Source: Pseudomonas salomonii
Lineage (GTDB): Bacteria > Pseudomonadota > Gammaproteobacteria > Pseudomonadales > Pseudomonadaceae
NCBI RefSeq assembly: GCF_900107155.1
Contig: NZ_FNOX01000016.1
Coordinates: 62,735 to 126,734, forward strand
Direction: 5' to 3'
Length of the DNA: 64,000 bases
The notes beneath the pieces were generated by a model. That model did no database searches. It had not been told where the DNA came from and worked only from the letters and a program-made list of their open reading frames with translations. The position numbers were made by a program, and so were the translations under genes. Shown in pieces: positions 7,499-16,273 of this stretch; position 1 is the first letter of the stretch, and each line of letters begins with the position of its first letter.

Positions 7499-8375
7499 CC
7501 GGGAATTCACGCAGCAATGCCAGCCACGCCTGGGCGGCTTTCGACAGATAGGCGCCCTCACGCCAGATAAAGGCGATGTCCCAGCGCAGGAAGTCGGGCG
7601 CCTTGAGCGTCAGGCGCACCACGCCCGGTCGCACCAGCCCACGGGCAACTACGCTGGGCAATAACACCACGCCTTGGCCCGCCGCGACCAGGGCGACCAG
7701 AAAGTCCGCCTGGCCGCTGCGCCCGATCTCCTTGGGCGTGAAGCCCAGTTGCTGGCACGCCTGCATCAGCCGGTCATTGAGCACGAAACTGCGCTGGTAC
7801 ATCAGGAACGGCGTGTCCGCCAATTCTTCCAGGCGCACCTGGGCGTTGTCGGCCAGCGGATGGTCAATTGGCAGCAAGGCGTCCAAGGGTTCATCACAGA
7901 AGAGTTGCCAGGCGAACGCCGGGTCGCTGGGCATCAAGCTGCCGCCCACGTCCAATTCACCGTTGAGAATCGCCTGCTCGATAGTGCGGCTGCCGCCTTC
8001 GAGCAATTGGATGGAGACCTTCGGATAGCGACGGCGGTACTCGGCGAACAACCCGGCGAACAAGGTATCGCCCGCGAGCAGCGGCAAGCCCAGGCGCAGC
8101 TCACCGCGCGTCAGTTGTTGCATGTCGTCCAGCTCACTGAGCAGCTCGGTCTGCAGGCGCAACATGGCCTCGGCGCGCTGCAATACCACTTGGCCGCTGG
8201 CGGTCAGGCGGATGTGTGAACCGGTGCGCTCCAGCAGCGGTGTGCCGAGGCTTTGCTCCAGCTGCGCCACTTGCTTGCTCACCGCCGATTGGCTGATGTG
8301 CAGGGTTTTACCGGCTTGGGTAAAGCCCCCGCGGTGGATCACTTCGACGAAGCTGCGCAGCTGTTTGAATTCCAT
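7479..8375 (-). CDS. LysR-family regulator (CidR/AlsR-like by context)
   Basis: This 298-residue LTTR has an N-terminal winged helix (MEFKQLRSFVEVIHRGGFTQ, AGKTLHISQSAVSKQVAQLE) and a periplasmic-binding-like effector domain. The in-frame extension upstream of MEFKQ is not family-like, so the start was set at 8375. It is divergent from cidA/cidB-type genes, the same arrangement as CidR with cidAB. Its ligand cannot be read from sequence. Confidence 0.88.
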   Translation of the reverse strand: MEFKQLRSFVEVIHRGGFTQAGKTLHISQSAVSKQVAQLEQSLGTPLLERTGSHIRLTASGQVVLQRAEAMLRLQTELLSELDDMQQLTRGELRLGLPLLAGDTLFAGLFAEYRRRYPKVSIQLLEGGSRTIEQAILNGELDVGGSLMPSDPAFAWQLFCDEPLDALLPIDHPLADNAQVRLEELADTPFLMYQRSFVLNDRLMQACQQLGFTPKEIGRSGQADFLVALVAAGQGVVLLPSVVARGLVRPGVVRLTLKAPDFLRWDIAFIWREGAYLSKAAQAWLALLREFPVKRAVQ

Positions 8376-8472
8376 CGCTTGATTCCAGTTTGGAATAGCA
8401 TGCAGTCTAACAATTCGCTGTGGGTATGGGGCGTGTCTCATTAAAATGAGCGCCTGCGAGGACCCAAAGCTC

Positions 8473-8859
8473 ATGAAACCTTTCACCTTCAAACATCTCG
8501 GCCGCCTGATCACGGAGTTGGTGGTACTGCTGGCCATTTATCTGCTCGGCACCCAGCTGTCGGTGTGGTTCGCGTGGCCGATCCCCGGCGGTGTGGTGGG
8601 CCTTGGCCTGTTGCTGGCGACTTTCGCCAGTGGCCTGGTCAAGCCGGCAGCCCTGCAACTGGGCGCCGGGGTGTTGATGGCGGAGATGCTGTTGTTCTTT
8701 ATCCCGGCCCTGATGAGCCTGCTTGACTACGGCGGCCTGGTGCGCAATGAAGGCTGGCGCATCCTGCTGGTGATCGGCTTCAGCACACTGGCGGTGATGC
8801 TCGTGACCGCGTTCACCGTGGAGATGGTCTGCCGCTGGAGCCTGCGCCGTGAAGCTTGA
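8473..8859 (+). CDS. CidA/LrgA holin-like membrane protein
   Basis: This 128-residue protein with four hydrophobic segments contains IPGGVVGLGLLLATF (family core IPGxxxGL) and LLFFIPALMSLLDY, as in CidA/LrgA. These proteins are proposed to control murein hydrolase export and carboxylate movement; the mechanism is debated. GAGGA precedes the ATG at 8473. The 3' end overlaps the following lrgB-like gene by 11 bp, indicating coupled translation. Confidence 0.88.
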   Translation: MKPFTFKHLGRLITELVVLLAIYLLGTQLSVWFAWPIPGGVVGLGLLLATFASGLVKPAALQLGAGVLMAEMLLFFIPALMSLLDYGGLVRNEGWRILLVIGFSTLAVMLVTAFTVEMVCRWSLRREA

Positions 8860-9535
8860 GCTGATGCCGGTGTTCTGGCTCGCCCTGACCGTGACCGCCT
8901 ATATTTTCAGCCGCTGGATCTATAGCCGCACCGGCCGCTACCTGCTGTCACCCTTGATTCTGGTGCCGGCGCTGCTGCTGGCGGTGGCGGTGCCGATGAA
9001 AACCGCCTATGCCGAATACGCCACCGACACCCACTGGCTGATGCTGGTGCTGGGGCCGGTTACCGTGGCGTTTGCCGTGCCGATCTGGCAACAGCGTCGC
9101 TTGTTGGCACGCCACTGGTCGGCATTGTTGCTGGGCATGGTGGCGGGCAGCGCAGCGTCCATCGGCACCTCGTTCGGGCTGGCCAAGGCGCTGGCGTTGA
9201 ACAGTTCGGTAACGATGTCGCTGTTACCCCGCTCGATCACCACGCCCTTCGCCATGCCGGTGTCCTCGGACCTTGGCGGCGTGCCGGAGCTGACGGCGGT
9301 GTTCGTGATGTTCACCGGTGTGTTCGGCGCCATGCTCGGCGGCGTATTGCTCAAATGGTTGCCACTGCGTACACCCTTGGCGCGTGGCGCATTGTTTGGC
9401 GTGGGTGCGCATGGTGCGGGTGTCAGCCGCGCGCGCGAAGTCGGCGGCGAAGAGGGTTCGGTGGCGGGCCTGGTGATGGTGCTCACGGGCTTGCTCAACC
9501 TGTTTGCCGTGCCTTTATTGGCGGCACTTCTCTGA
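8849..9535 (+). CDS. CidB/LrgB family protein
   Basis: This 228-residue polytopic protein starts with GTG inside the cidA/lrgA-like gene. Family hallmarks are LPRSITTPFAMPVSSDLGGVPELTA in the centre and ARGALFGVGAHGAGVSRAREVG near the end. It is the partner of the CidA/LrgA-like protein and is probably controlled by the divergent LysR regulator. Confidence 0.9.
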   Translation: MKLELMPVFWLALTVTAYIFSRWIYSRTGRYLLSPLILVPALLLAVAVPMKTAYAEYATDTHWLMLVLGPVTVAFAVPIWQQRRLLARHWSALLLGMVAGSAASIGTSFGLAKALALNSSVTMSLLPRSITTPFAMPVSSDLGGVPELTAVFVMFTGVFGAMLGGVLLKWLPLRTPLARGALFGVGAHGAGVSRAREVGGEEGSVAGLVMVLTGLLNLFAVPLLAALL

Positions 9536-9675
9536 CACCACTTGTACTATTCTTATGACTGACTCGCTCAGTCATCAAGCTGGCTGCCAAGGCAACTCCT
9601 TGCGTCACGGCGTCTGACTAGACTGGCCCCTCATCCAGAAAAATAATAAGAACGCGAACCAAGGAGGTTGTTGCC

Positions 9676-10458
9676 GTGAGCCTAGCCCCTGTTCTATCGC
9701 CACAGCATGTCAAAGACCAGGTCAGCGCTGCCGAATGGCAGACCCGCGTCGACCTGGCCGCCTGCTATCGCCTGGTGGCGCTGCATGGCTGGGATGACCT
9801 GATCTTCACGCATATTTCCGCCAAGGTGCCGGGCACCGATGACTTCCTGATCAACCCTTATGGCTTGATGTTCCATGAGATAACGGCGTCGAGCCTGGTC
9901 AAGGTCGATCAGGCCGGCAACAAGCTGATGGACAGTCCCTACGAGATCAACCCCGCCGGCTACACCATCCACAGTGCCATCCATGAAGTGCGCCATGACG
10001 TGGTCTGTGTGCTGCATACCCACACCGCCGCGGGCGTTGCGGTATCGGCGCAGAAGCAGGGCGTGCTGCCGATCAGCCAGCAATCCACCTTTGTCTTGTC
10101 CAGCCTGGCCTATCACGCCTATGAAGGCGTGGCGCTCAACCCTGAAGAAAAAGCCCGCTTGCAGGCAGACCTGGGCGACAACAATTTCCTCATGCTGCAT
10201 AACCACGGCCTGTTGACCTGCGCCGGCTCGATCGCCGACACGTTTTTAATGATGTTCACCTTCCAGCGCGCGTGCGACATCCAGGTGCTGGCACAAAACG
10301 GCGGCGCCGAATTGATTGCCATCGAGCCGCAGATTCTGGCGGGGGCCAAGGCGATGGTGGCCGTTGTCACAAAGAGCGCCCAAGGTATGGGCGGTGCACT
10401 GGCGTGGCCGGCGCTGTTGCGTAAATTGGACCTGCAAGATCCCGGGTATAAAAGCTGA
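9676..10458 (+). CDS. Class II aldolase/adducin-domain protein
   Basis: This 260-residue protein carries the zinc-binding HTHTAAGVAVSAQ and the C-terminal MLHNHGLLTCG of the AraD/FucA/adducin fold, with FTHISAKVPG and the conserved LMFHEITASSLVKVD. The GTG start follows AAGGAGG with ideal spacing. The stop overlaps the next gene's ATG (TGATG), so this and the hydrolase are one operon. The substrate is unknown; the setting with a hydrolase and an SDR suggests catabolism of a non-sugar compound. Confidence 0.85.
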   Translation: MSLAPVLSPQHVKDQVSAAEWQTRVDLAACYRLVALHGWDDLIFTHISAKVPGTDDFLINPYGLMFHEITASSLVKVDQAGNKLMDSPYEINPAGYTIHSAIHEVRHDVVCVLHTHTAAGVAVSAQKQGVLPISQQSTFVLSSLAYHAYEGVALNPEEKARLQADLGDNNFLMLHNHGLLTCAGSIADTFLMMFTFQRACDIQVLAQNGGAELIAIEPQILAGAKAMVAVVTKSAQGMGGALAWPALLRKLDLQDPGYKS

Positions 10459-11360
10459 TGCCACTCGCCGAGATACCGCTCAGAGCCTGGCGCAAACGTA
10501 GTCAGGAATTTCTCTTTCGTGGCCACGTGATCCGTTACTGGGTGGCGGGGCAGGGCGAGCCGTTGCTGTTGATTCATGGCTTTCCCACCGCCAGTTGGGA
10601 CTGGCACTACCTGTGGCAGCCCCTGGCCCAGCGTAACTTGGTGATCGCCTGTGACATGTTGGGGTTTGGCGATTCGGCCAAGCCGTTGAACCACGATTAC
10701 TGCCTGCTGGAGCAGGCGGACCTGCAACAGGCGCTGCTCGAACACCTGCGCGTGGAGCGGCCGGTGCATGTGTTGGCCCATGACTATGGTGACAGCGTGG
10801 CCCAGGAATTACTGGCGCGCCACTACGACGGCCGCTTTCGGATGGCCAGCTGCGTGTTCCTCAATGGTGGGCTGTTTTCCGAGACCCATCGCCCGGCGCT
10901 GGTGCAGAAACTCTTGCTCAGCCCGCTCGGCTGGATGGTCGGCCGCGCCTTTGGGCGTAATGCCTTGTCGAACAGTTTCAGCCAGATTTTCGGCCCGAAC
11001 ACGCGGCCCAGTGAAAGTGCACTGGATGACTTCTGGAGCCTGATCAACTGCGGCGATGGCCCGCGCATCCTGCATAAGCTGATTGCTTACATTCCCCAGC
11101 GCCGGCGTATGCGTGAACGCTGGGTGGCGGCGATGCAACGCGAAGAGGTGCCGCTGCGGGTGATCGACGGCGAGGTCGACCCCATTTCCGGCGCGCACAT
11201 GGTGGAGCGTTATCACCAGTTGGTGCCCAATGCCGACTCGGTGTTGCTGGCCAATATCGGCCACTACCCGCAGATCGAAGCGCCGGTGCTGGTGCTCAAG
11301 CATTATTTGGCGTTTCGTGAACGCATCGGTCAGCCGGCACCGCGTTTGGCCTATTCCTGA
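10458..11360 (+). CDS. Alpha/beta hydrolase, epoxide hydrolase/MEST-like
   Basis: This 300-residue alpha/beta-hydrolase has the oxyanion HGFPTASWDW and a nucleophile elbow AHDYGDSVAQELL whose central residue is Asp, as in epoxide hydrolases, haloalkane dehalogenases and the MEST/PEG1 group. HDYGD followed by VAQELL is especially close to MEST. The acid (DGEVDPIS) and the late His (ANIGHYPQIEAP) complete a plausible triad. It is translationally coupled to the aldolase gene. Confidence 0.85.
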   Translation: MPLAEIPLRAWRKRSQEFLFRGHVIRYWVAGQGEPLLLIHGFPTASWDWHYLWQPLAQRNLVIACDMLGFGDSAKPLNHDYCLLEQADLQQALLEHLRVERPVHVLAHDYGDSVAQELLARHYDGRFRMASCVFLNGGLFSETHRPALVQKLLLSPLGWMVGRAFGRNALSNSFSQIFGPNTRPSESALDDFWSLINCGDGPRILHKLIAYIPQRRRMRERWVAAMQREEVPLRVIDGEVDPISGAHMVERYHQLVPNADSVLLANIGHYPQIEAPVLVLKHYLAFRERIGQPAPRLAYS

Positions 11361-11478
11361 GCCGGGCAATCATCCCCCTGCCTTATTGAGCACCATTCAG
11401 CCTCGGGCGTATTTATTGTGACCAAAGGCTGCGTGCGTGACACTCAGCCCATTGCCATTGTCGCCAACGGAGTTCGGT

Positions 11479-12390
11479 ATGAGTGAGTCAGTGCAGTTTC
11501 AGGATAAGGTCGTGATCGTCACCGGTGCCGGCGGCGGGTTGGGCCGTGCCCATGCGCTGCTGTTTGCCAGGCACGGGGCCAAAGTGCTGGTCAACGACCT
11601 CGGAGGTTCGGCCCAGGGCGAAGGCGCGAATGCCTCGGCCGCCGACCGTGTAGTGGCTGAGATTCGAGAGGCCGGCGGTATTGCCGAGGCCAACCATGAC
11701 TCCGTAACCGAGGGTGACAAGATCGTCCAGCACGCCCTCGACGTGTTCGGGCGTGTCGACGTGGTGGTCAACAACGCCGGCATTCTGCGCGACAAGACCT
11801 TCCACAAAATGGACGACAGTGACTGGGACCTGGTGTACCGCGTGCATGTCGAAGGTGCCTACAAAGTTACCCGCGCCGCCTGGCCGCACATGCGCGAGCA
11901 GGGTTATGGCCGCGTGATCTTTACCGCGTCCACCTCGGGCATCTATGGCAACTTCGGCCAGTCCAACTACGGCATGGCCAAGCTGGGCCTCTACGGTTTG
12001 ACCCGCACGCTCGCGCTGGAAGGGCGCAAGAACAACATCCTGGTCAACGCCATCGCCCCCACCGGCGCCACGCGCATGACCGAAGGCCTGATCCCGCCGC
12101 AGGTGTTCGAGCGCCTCAAGCCGGAGCTGGTCAGCCCGTTGGTGGTGTACCTGGGCAGCGAGGCATGCCAGGACACTTCGGGCTTGTTTGAAGTCGGCGG
12201 CGGCTGGATCGGCAAGACCCGCTGGGAACGCAGCCTGGGCGTGGGGTTTGACCCTGAGGCCGGCTTCTCACCCGACGATGTGGCCGCGCACTGGGCGCAA
12301 ATCTGCGACTTCGAAGGCGCCGCGCACCCCAAGGACAACATCGAAGCGTTGAAAGAGATGATGGCCAATTTACAGAAGTTCAGCCTCTGA
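11479..12390 (+). CDS. SDR-family oxidoreductase (MFE-2/3-hydroxyacyl-CoA dehydrogenase-like)
   Basis: This protein of about 303 residues has TGAGGGLGRAHALLFARHGA, VNDLGG, NNAGILRDKTFHKM and the catalytic NYGMAKLGLYG. The long C-terminal part and the VNDLGG signature are typical of the dehydrogenase domain of peroxisomal MFE-2 and its bacterial relatives. The start at 11479 follows GGAG. It follows the aldolase and hydrolase genes and precedes an envelope lipid-type pair, which supports an acyl-CoA-like substrate by inference. Confidence 0.85.
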   Translation: MSESVQFQDKVVIVTGAGGGLGRAHALLFARHGAKVLVNDLGGSAQGEGANASAADRVVAEIREAGGIAEANHDSVTEGDKIVQHALDVFGRVDVVVNNAGILRDKTFHKMDDSDWDLVYRVHVEGAYKVTRAAWPHMREQGYGRVIFTASTSGIYGNFGQSNYGMAKLGLYGLTRTLALEGRKNNILVNAIAPTGATRMTEGLIPPQVFERLKPELVSPLVVYLGSEACQDTSGLFEVGGGWIGKTRWERSLGVGFDPEAGFSPDDVAAHWAQICDFEGAAHPKDNIEALKEMMANLQKFSL

Positions 12391-12416
12391 TCGTTGCTTG
12401 AACACCGTTGAATGCT

Positions 12417-12446
12417 ACGGGGCGCTAAAAGCGCCCCGTTTTCTTT
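12417..12446 (+). terminator. Terminator after the SDR gene
   Basis: GGGGCGC-taaaa-GCGCCCC is followed by GTTTTCTTTT, starting 27 bp after the stop codon. Confidence 0.85.
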
Positions 12447-12454
12447 TGGGCATA

Positions 12455-12481
12455 AAAAAGGCCGCTGCAAACGCAGCGGCC
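12455..12481 (-). terminator. Second hairpin, terminator-like on the minus strand
   Basis: A GGCCGCTGC/GCAGCGGCC stem with an A-run on its left would read as stem plus T-run on the minus strand. No minus-strand gene is visible to its right, so its role is unclear. Confidence 0.6.
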
Positions 12482-12872
12482 GAAGTAAGACGTTGGATCA
12501 AGGAGCGACAAATCAACGTCAGTGAACAGCGGTAACAGATTGAAACATTAGGCCAATCTATTGGAATCAGACTTTTCCTGGATTTACCCAAGCGGGCCAT
12601 TTGCCCTGAAAGTGCGTTAAGAATAGTCGGTTGTAACAAGATGAGTAATAGCAGTTCAGGACAAGGACTGTTGCAATTTCAGTAATGATCGCCTGCGCGC
12701 TATCCATCCTCCTGATAATCCCCCATCTGCCTGATCCATGGTGGCACGCAAACCCCGGCCAGGGTGGCTGTTCATCCTTTCGAGCGACACCACGAATACC
12801 CCTTTGGTGCGCTTATCGCTCCCGAGGGGCGGCAGTAGGGTGGGGCCTTCTGTCACTCACCGGGGAAGACGC
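12482..12872. promoter_or_regulatory. Leader of the DUF1302-DUF1329 operon
   Basis: About 390 bp carries no supported gene. It must hold the promoter of the envelope pair. No RpoN box or clear operator was recognised. Confidence 0.35.
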
Positions 12873-14663
12873 ATGACAAAAACAACAATGCGCGCCATCT
12901 TCACGCCACAGGCGCTGGCCACGGCGGTTGCGCTGGGCTGTTGCGCTCAGGCACAGGCTGTTTCATTCAACATCGGCGAGATCGAAGGGCAATTCGATTC
13001 CTCGCTGTCGGTCGGCGCCAGCTGGGGCATGCGCGATGCCGACAAGAAGCTGGTGGGCATTCCCAACGGCGGCACGGGGCAGGCGTCCACCGGTGATGAC
13101 GGGCGGCTGAACTTCAAGAAGGGCGAGACCTTCTCCAAGATCTTCAAGGGCATTCACGATCTGGAGCTCAAGTACGGCGACAGCGGCATCTTTGTGCGCG
13201 GCAAGTACTGGTACGACTTCGAACTGCAGGACGAAAACCGCGAGTTCAAGCAAATCAGCAACAACCACCGCGATGAAGGCGCGCGCTCGTCCGGCTACGA
13301 GTTGCTGGATGCCTTCGTGTACCACAACTATTCCATCGGCGATTTGCCGGGCGCCGTACGCGTCGGCAAACAGGTGGTGAGCTGGGGCGAAAGTACGTTT
13401 ATCGGTAACTCGATCAACAGCATCAACCCCATCGACGTCTCGGCGTTTCGCCGTCCTGGCGCCGAGATCAAGGAAGGCCTGATTCCGGTCAACATGCTGT
13501 TCGCGTCCCAAAGCCTCACCAACCAGCTGTCGGTAGAAGGCTTCTACCAACTCAACTGGGAAAACACCGTGGTGGATAACTGCGGCACCTTCTTCGGTAA
13601 CGACGTGGTGGCCCACGGCTGCAACGGCAACTACACGGTCGGCAGCCCGGCGATTGCGCCGTTGCAACCGGTGGCCGCAGCGTTTGGCCAGGGCTTTCAG
13701 GTGACCCGCGAAGGCGTGGTGGTGCAGCGCGCCAACGACCGCGAAGCGCGCGATGGCGGCCAATTCGGCGCGGCCTTGCGCTGGCTCGGCGATGACACCG
13801 AGTACGGCCTCTACTTCATGAACTACCACAGCCGCACGCCCACCGTGGGCACGATCACCGCCAATACCAACCTGGCCACCATCGGCCGTATCGTCAGCAC
13901 TGCCAACGCCATTGCGCCCGGCAGTGGCTCGGGCCTGGCCCAGAGCACCATGCTCGGGCGTGGCCAGTATTACCTCGATTACCCGGAAGACATCCGCCTC
14001 TACGGCGCCAGCTTTTCCACCACCTTGCCCACCGGCACGGCCTGGACCGGCGAAATCAGCTACCGGCCGAATGCGCCGGTGCAACTCAACACTACCGACC
14101 TGACCCTGGCGCTGGTCAACCCGATTGCCGGCCAAACCGCCTCGCCCATCCGCAGTTCGTTCGGCTCGGACAACTCAGGCTACCGCCGCAAGGAAATCAC
14201 CCAGATCCAGAGCACCATGACCCAATTCTTCGACCAGGTGCTGGGTGCCGAACGCCTGACGCTGGTGGGTGAGGCGGCCCTTGTGCACGTCGGCGGGCTG
14301 GAAGCCAAGACCAAACTGCGTTATGGCCGCGATTCGGTGTACGGCGCCTATGGTTTCGGCGGCGATACCGACGGCTTCGTCACCGCCAACTCCTGGGGCT
14401 ACCGCGCCCGCGCGATCCTCGACTACAACAACGTGTTCGCCGGGGTGAACCTCAAGCCCAACCTGTCCTGGTCCCATGACGTCAGCGGCTACGGCCCCAA
14501 CGGCATTTTCAACGAAGGCGCCAAGGCGATCAGCGTCGGCGTGGATGCGGACTACCGCAACACCTACACCGCGAGCCTGAGCTACACCGACTTTTTTGGC
14601 GGTGACTACAACACCCTCACCGACCGCGACTTTATCGCCCTCAGCTTCGGCGTGAACTTCTGA
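12873..14663 (+). CDS. DUF1302 outer-membrane beta-barrel protein
   Basis: This protein of about 596 residues has an N-terminal signal peptide ending in AQAQA, then a beta-rich sequence with alternating aromatic residues that ends in FIALSFGVNF, a typical barrel C-terminus. FNIGEIEGQFDSSLSVGASWGM is the DUF1302 start. The family is usually paired with DUF1329, as here (26-bp gap), and often accompanies sterol/lipid catabolic genes and RND exporters. The start at 12873 places the signal peptide at the N-terminus. Its cargo is unknown. Confidence 0.88.
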   Translation: MTKTTMRAIFTPQALATAVALGCCAQAQAVSFNIGEIEGQFDSSLSVGASWGMRDADKKLVGIPNGGTGQASTGDDGRLNFKKGETFSKIFKGIHDLELKYGDSGIFVRGKYWYDFELQDENREFKQISNNHRDEGARSSGYELLDAFVYHNYSIGDLPGAVRVGKQVVSWGESTFIGNSINSINPIDVSAFRRPGAEIKEGLIPVNMLFASQSLTNQLSVEGFYQLNWENTVVDNCGTFFGNDVVAHGCNGNYTVGSPAIAPLQPVAAAFGQGFQVTREGVVVQRANDREARDGGQFGAALRWLGDDTEYGLYFMNYHSRTPTVGTITANTNLATIGRIVSTANAIAPGSGSGLAQSTMLGRGQYYLDYPEDIRLYGASFSTTLPTGTAWTGEISYRPNAPVQLNTTDLTLALVNPIAGQTASPIRSSFGSDNSGYRRKEITQIQSTMTQFFDQVLGAERLTLVGEAALVHVGGLEAKTKLRYGRDSVYGAYGFGGDTDGFVTANSWGYRARAILDYNNVFAGVNLKPNLSWSHDVSGYGPNGIFNEGAKAISVGVDADYRNTYTASLSYTDFFGGDYNTLTDRDFIALSFGVNF

Positions 14664-14689
14664 CTTGGTTTAAGGAAGGACAACAACCT

Positions 14690-16048
14690 ATGCGTAAGCT
14701 ATTTGCAGTGATGGCCCTGAGTGTACTGGCCGCCCACGTCATGGCCGCCGTCTCGCCCGAAGAGGCCGCCAAGCTCGGCACGACCCTGACGCCGGTCGGC
14801 GCCGAAAAAGCCGGCAACGCCGACGGCTCGATCCCGGCCTGGACCGGCGGCATCCCGAAAAATGCCGGCGCGGTGGACAGCAAAGGCTTTCTGGCCGATC
14901 CGTTCGCCAATGAAAAACCGCTGTTCGTGATCACCGCCGCCACGGTCGACAAGTACAAAGACAAGCTTTCCGATGGCCAGGTGGCGATGTTCAAGCGCTA
15001 CCCCGAAACCTACAAGATCCCGGTGTACCCAACCCATCGCACGGTCAACCTGCCGCCGGATATCTACGAGTCGATCAAGCGCAGCGCGCTGAACGTCCAC
15101 GCGATCAACGACGGTAACGGCCTGGAGAACTTCACCGGCAACCGCTACTACGCGTTCCCGATCCCGAAAAATGGCGTGGAAGTGCTGTGGAACCACATCA
15201 CCCGTTACCACGGCGGCAACCTCAAGCGCATCATCACCCAGGCCACCCCGCAAACGAACGGCAGCTACACGCCTATCCGCTTCGAAGAAGAAGTGGCGGT
15301 GCCGCAAGCCATCCCGGACATCGACCAGGCCAAGGCGGCCAACGTGCTGAGTTTCTTCAAGCAATCGGTGACGGCGCCCGCACGCCTGGCGGGCAACGTG
15401 CTGCTGGTGCACGAAACCCTCGACCAGGTGAAGGAGCCGCGCCTGGCCTGGATCTATAACGCCGGCCAACGCCGCGTGCGCCGCGCCCCGCAAGTCTCGT
15501 ATGACGGCCCGGGCACCGCCTCCGACGGCCTGCGCACCACCGACAACTTCGACATGTTCTCCGGCGCGCCCGACCGCTACGACTGGAAACTGGTCGGCAA
15601 AAAAGAGATGTACATCCCCTACAACAGCTACAAGCTCGATTCGCCGACCCTCAAGTACGACGACATCATCAAGGCCGGGCACATCAACCAGGACCTCACC
15701 CGCTACGAGCTGCACCGCGTGTGGGAAGTGGTCGGCACCGTCAAGCCAAGCGAGCGGCACATCTACGCCAAGCGCCACATGTACATCGACGAAGACAGCT
15801 GGCAGGTCGCACTGGTGGATCACTACGACGGGCGTGGCCAACTGTGGCGCGTTGCTGAAGGTCATGCGCAGTTCTACTACGACCACCAGGTGCCGGCCTA
15901 CACCGTGGAAACCCTGTACGACATCATCGCCGGGCGCTACATCGCGCTGGGAATGAAGAATGAGGAAAAGCGCAGTTTCGTGTTCGGCTTTGCGGCCAAG
16001 GCGGCGGATTACACGCCAGCAGCCTTGCGGTCCGAGGGCGTTCGCTGA
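14690..16048 (+). CDS. DUF1329 periplasmic lipid-handling protein
   Basis: This 452-residue protein has a signal peptide (MRKLFAVMALSVLAAHVMAA) and the DUF1329 landmarks IPAWTGGIPK, NRYYAFPIP, WNHITRYHGG and DEDSWQVALVDHYDGRGQLWR. The fold is thought to resemble LolB/LolA-type lipoprotein carriers, so transfer of a hydrophobic ligand together with the DUF1302 barrel is likely. AAGGAAGG precedes the ATG. It is the second gene of the operon; a REPIN follows. Confidence 0.88.
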   Translation: MRKLFAVMALSVLAAHVMAAVSPEEAAKLGTTLTPVGAEKAGNADGSIPAWTGGIPKNAGAVDSKGFLADPFANEKPLFVITAATVDKYKDKLSDGQVAMFKRYPETYKIPVYPTHRTVNLPPDIYESIKRSALNVHAINDGNGLENFTGNRYYAFPIPKNGVEVLWNHITRYHGGNLKRIITQATPQTNGSYTPIRFEEEVAVPQAIPDIDQAKAANVLSFFKQSVTAPARLAGNVLLVHETLDQVKEPRLAWIYNAGQRRVRRAPQVSYDGPGTASDGLRTTDNFDMFSGAPDRYDWKLVGKKEMYIPYNSYKLDSPTLKYDDIIKAGHINQDLTRYELHRVWEVVGTVKPSERHIYAKRHMYIDEDSWQVALVDHYDGRGQLWRVAEGHAQFYYDHQVPAYTVETLYDIIAGRYIALGMKNEEKRSFVFGFAAKAADYTPAALRSEGVR

Positions 16049-16072
16049 TCTCCATTTGAAATGCAATCAACC

Positions 16073-16160
16073 TGTGGGAGCTGGCTTGCCTGCGATAGCA
16101 TCACCTCGGTATGGCTGTGAGACCGAGGTGTCTGCATCGCAGGCAAGCCAGCTCCCACAT
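16073..16160. repeat. REPIN, GGGAGCTGGCTTGCCTGCGA subtype
   Basis: An inverted pair of the second REP subtype (GTGGGAGCTGGCTTGCCTGCGAT and its reverse complement) with a spacer containing its own small inverted repeat (CACCTCGGT/ACCGAGGTG). It lies between the DUF1329 gene and the LuxR regulator. Confidence 0.9.
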
Positions 16161-16273
16161 TGGGTTTTGTGCATGGCCACTGATCACCCCGCTGAATACT
16201 TCTTCAACAACCACCAACCACAGGACTAGGGTGGGCGTCAGGTTGCATAACAATAAAAACGCAGGATGCAGCA

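Noticed and set aside
12963..14135. 390-codon minus-strand frame opposite the DUF1302 gene
   Set aside because: Low-complexity Ala/Val/Gly/His translation typical of the antisense of a GC-rich gene; no SD.
14699..16066. 455-codon minus-strand frame opposite the DUF1329 gene
   Set aside because: Antisense shadow of a gene with clear signal peptide and family motifs.
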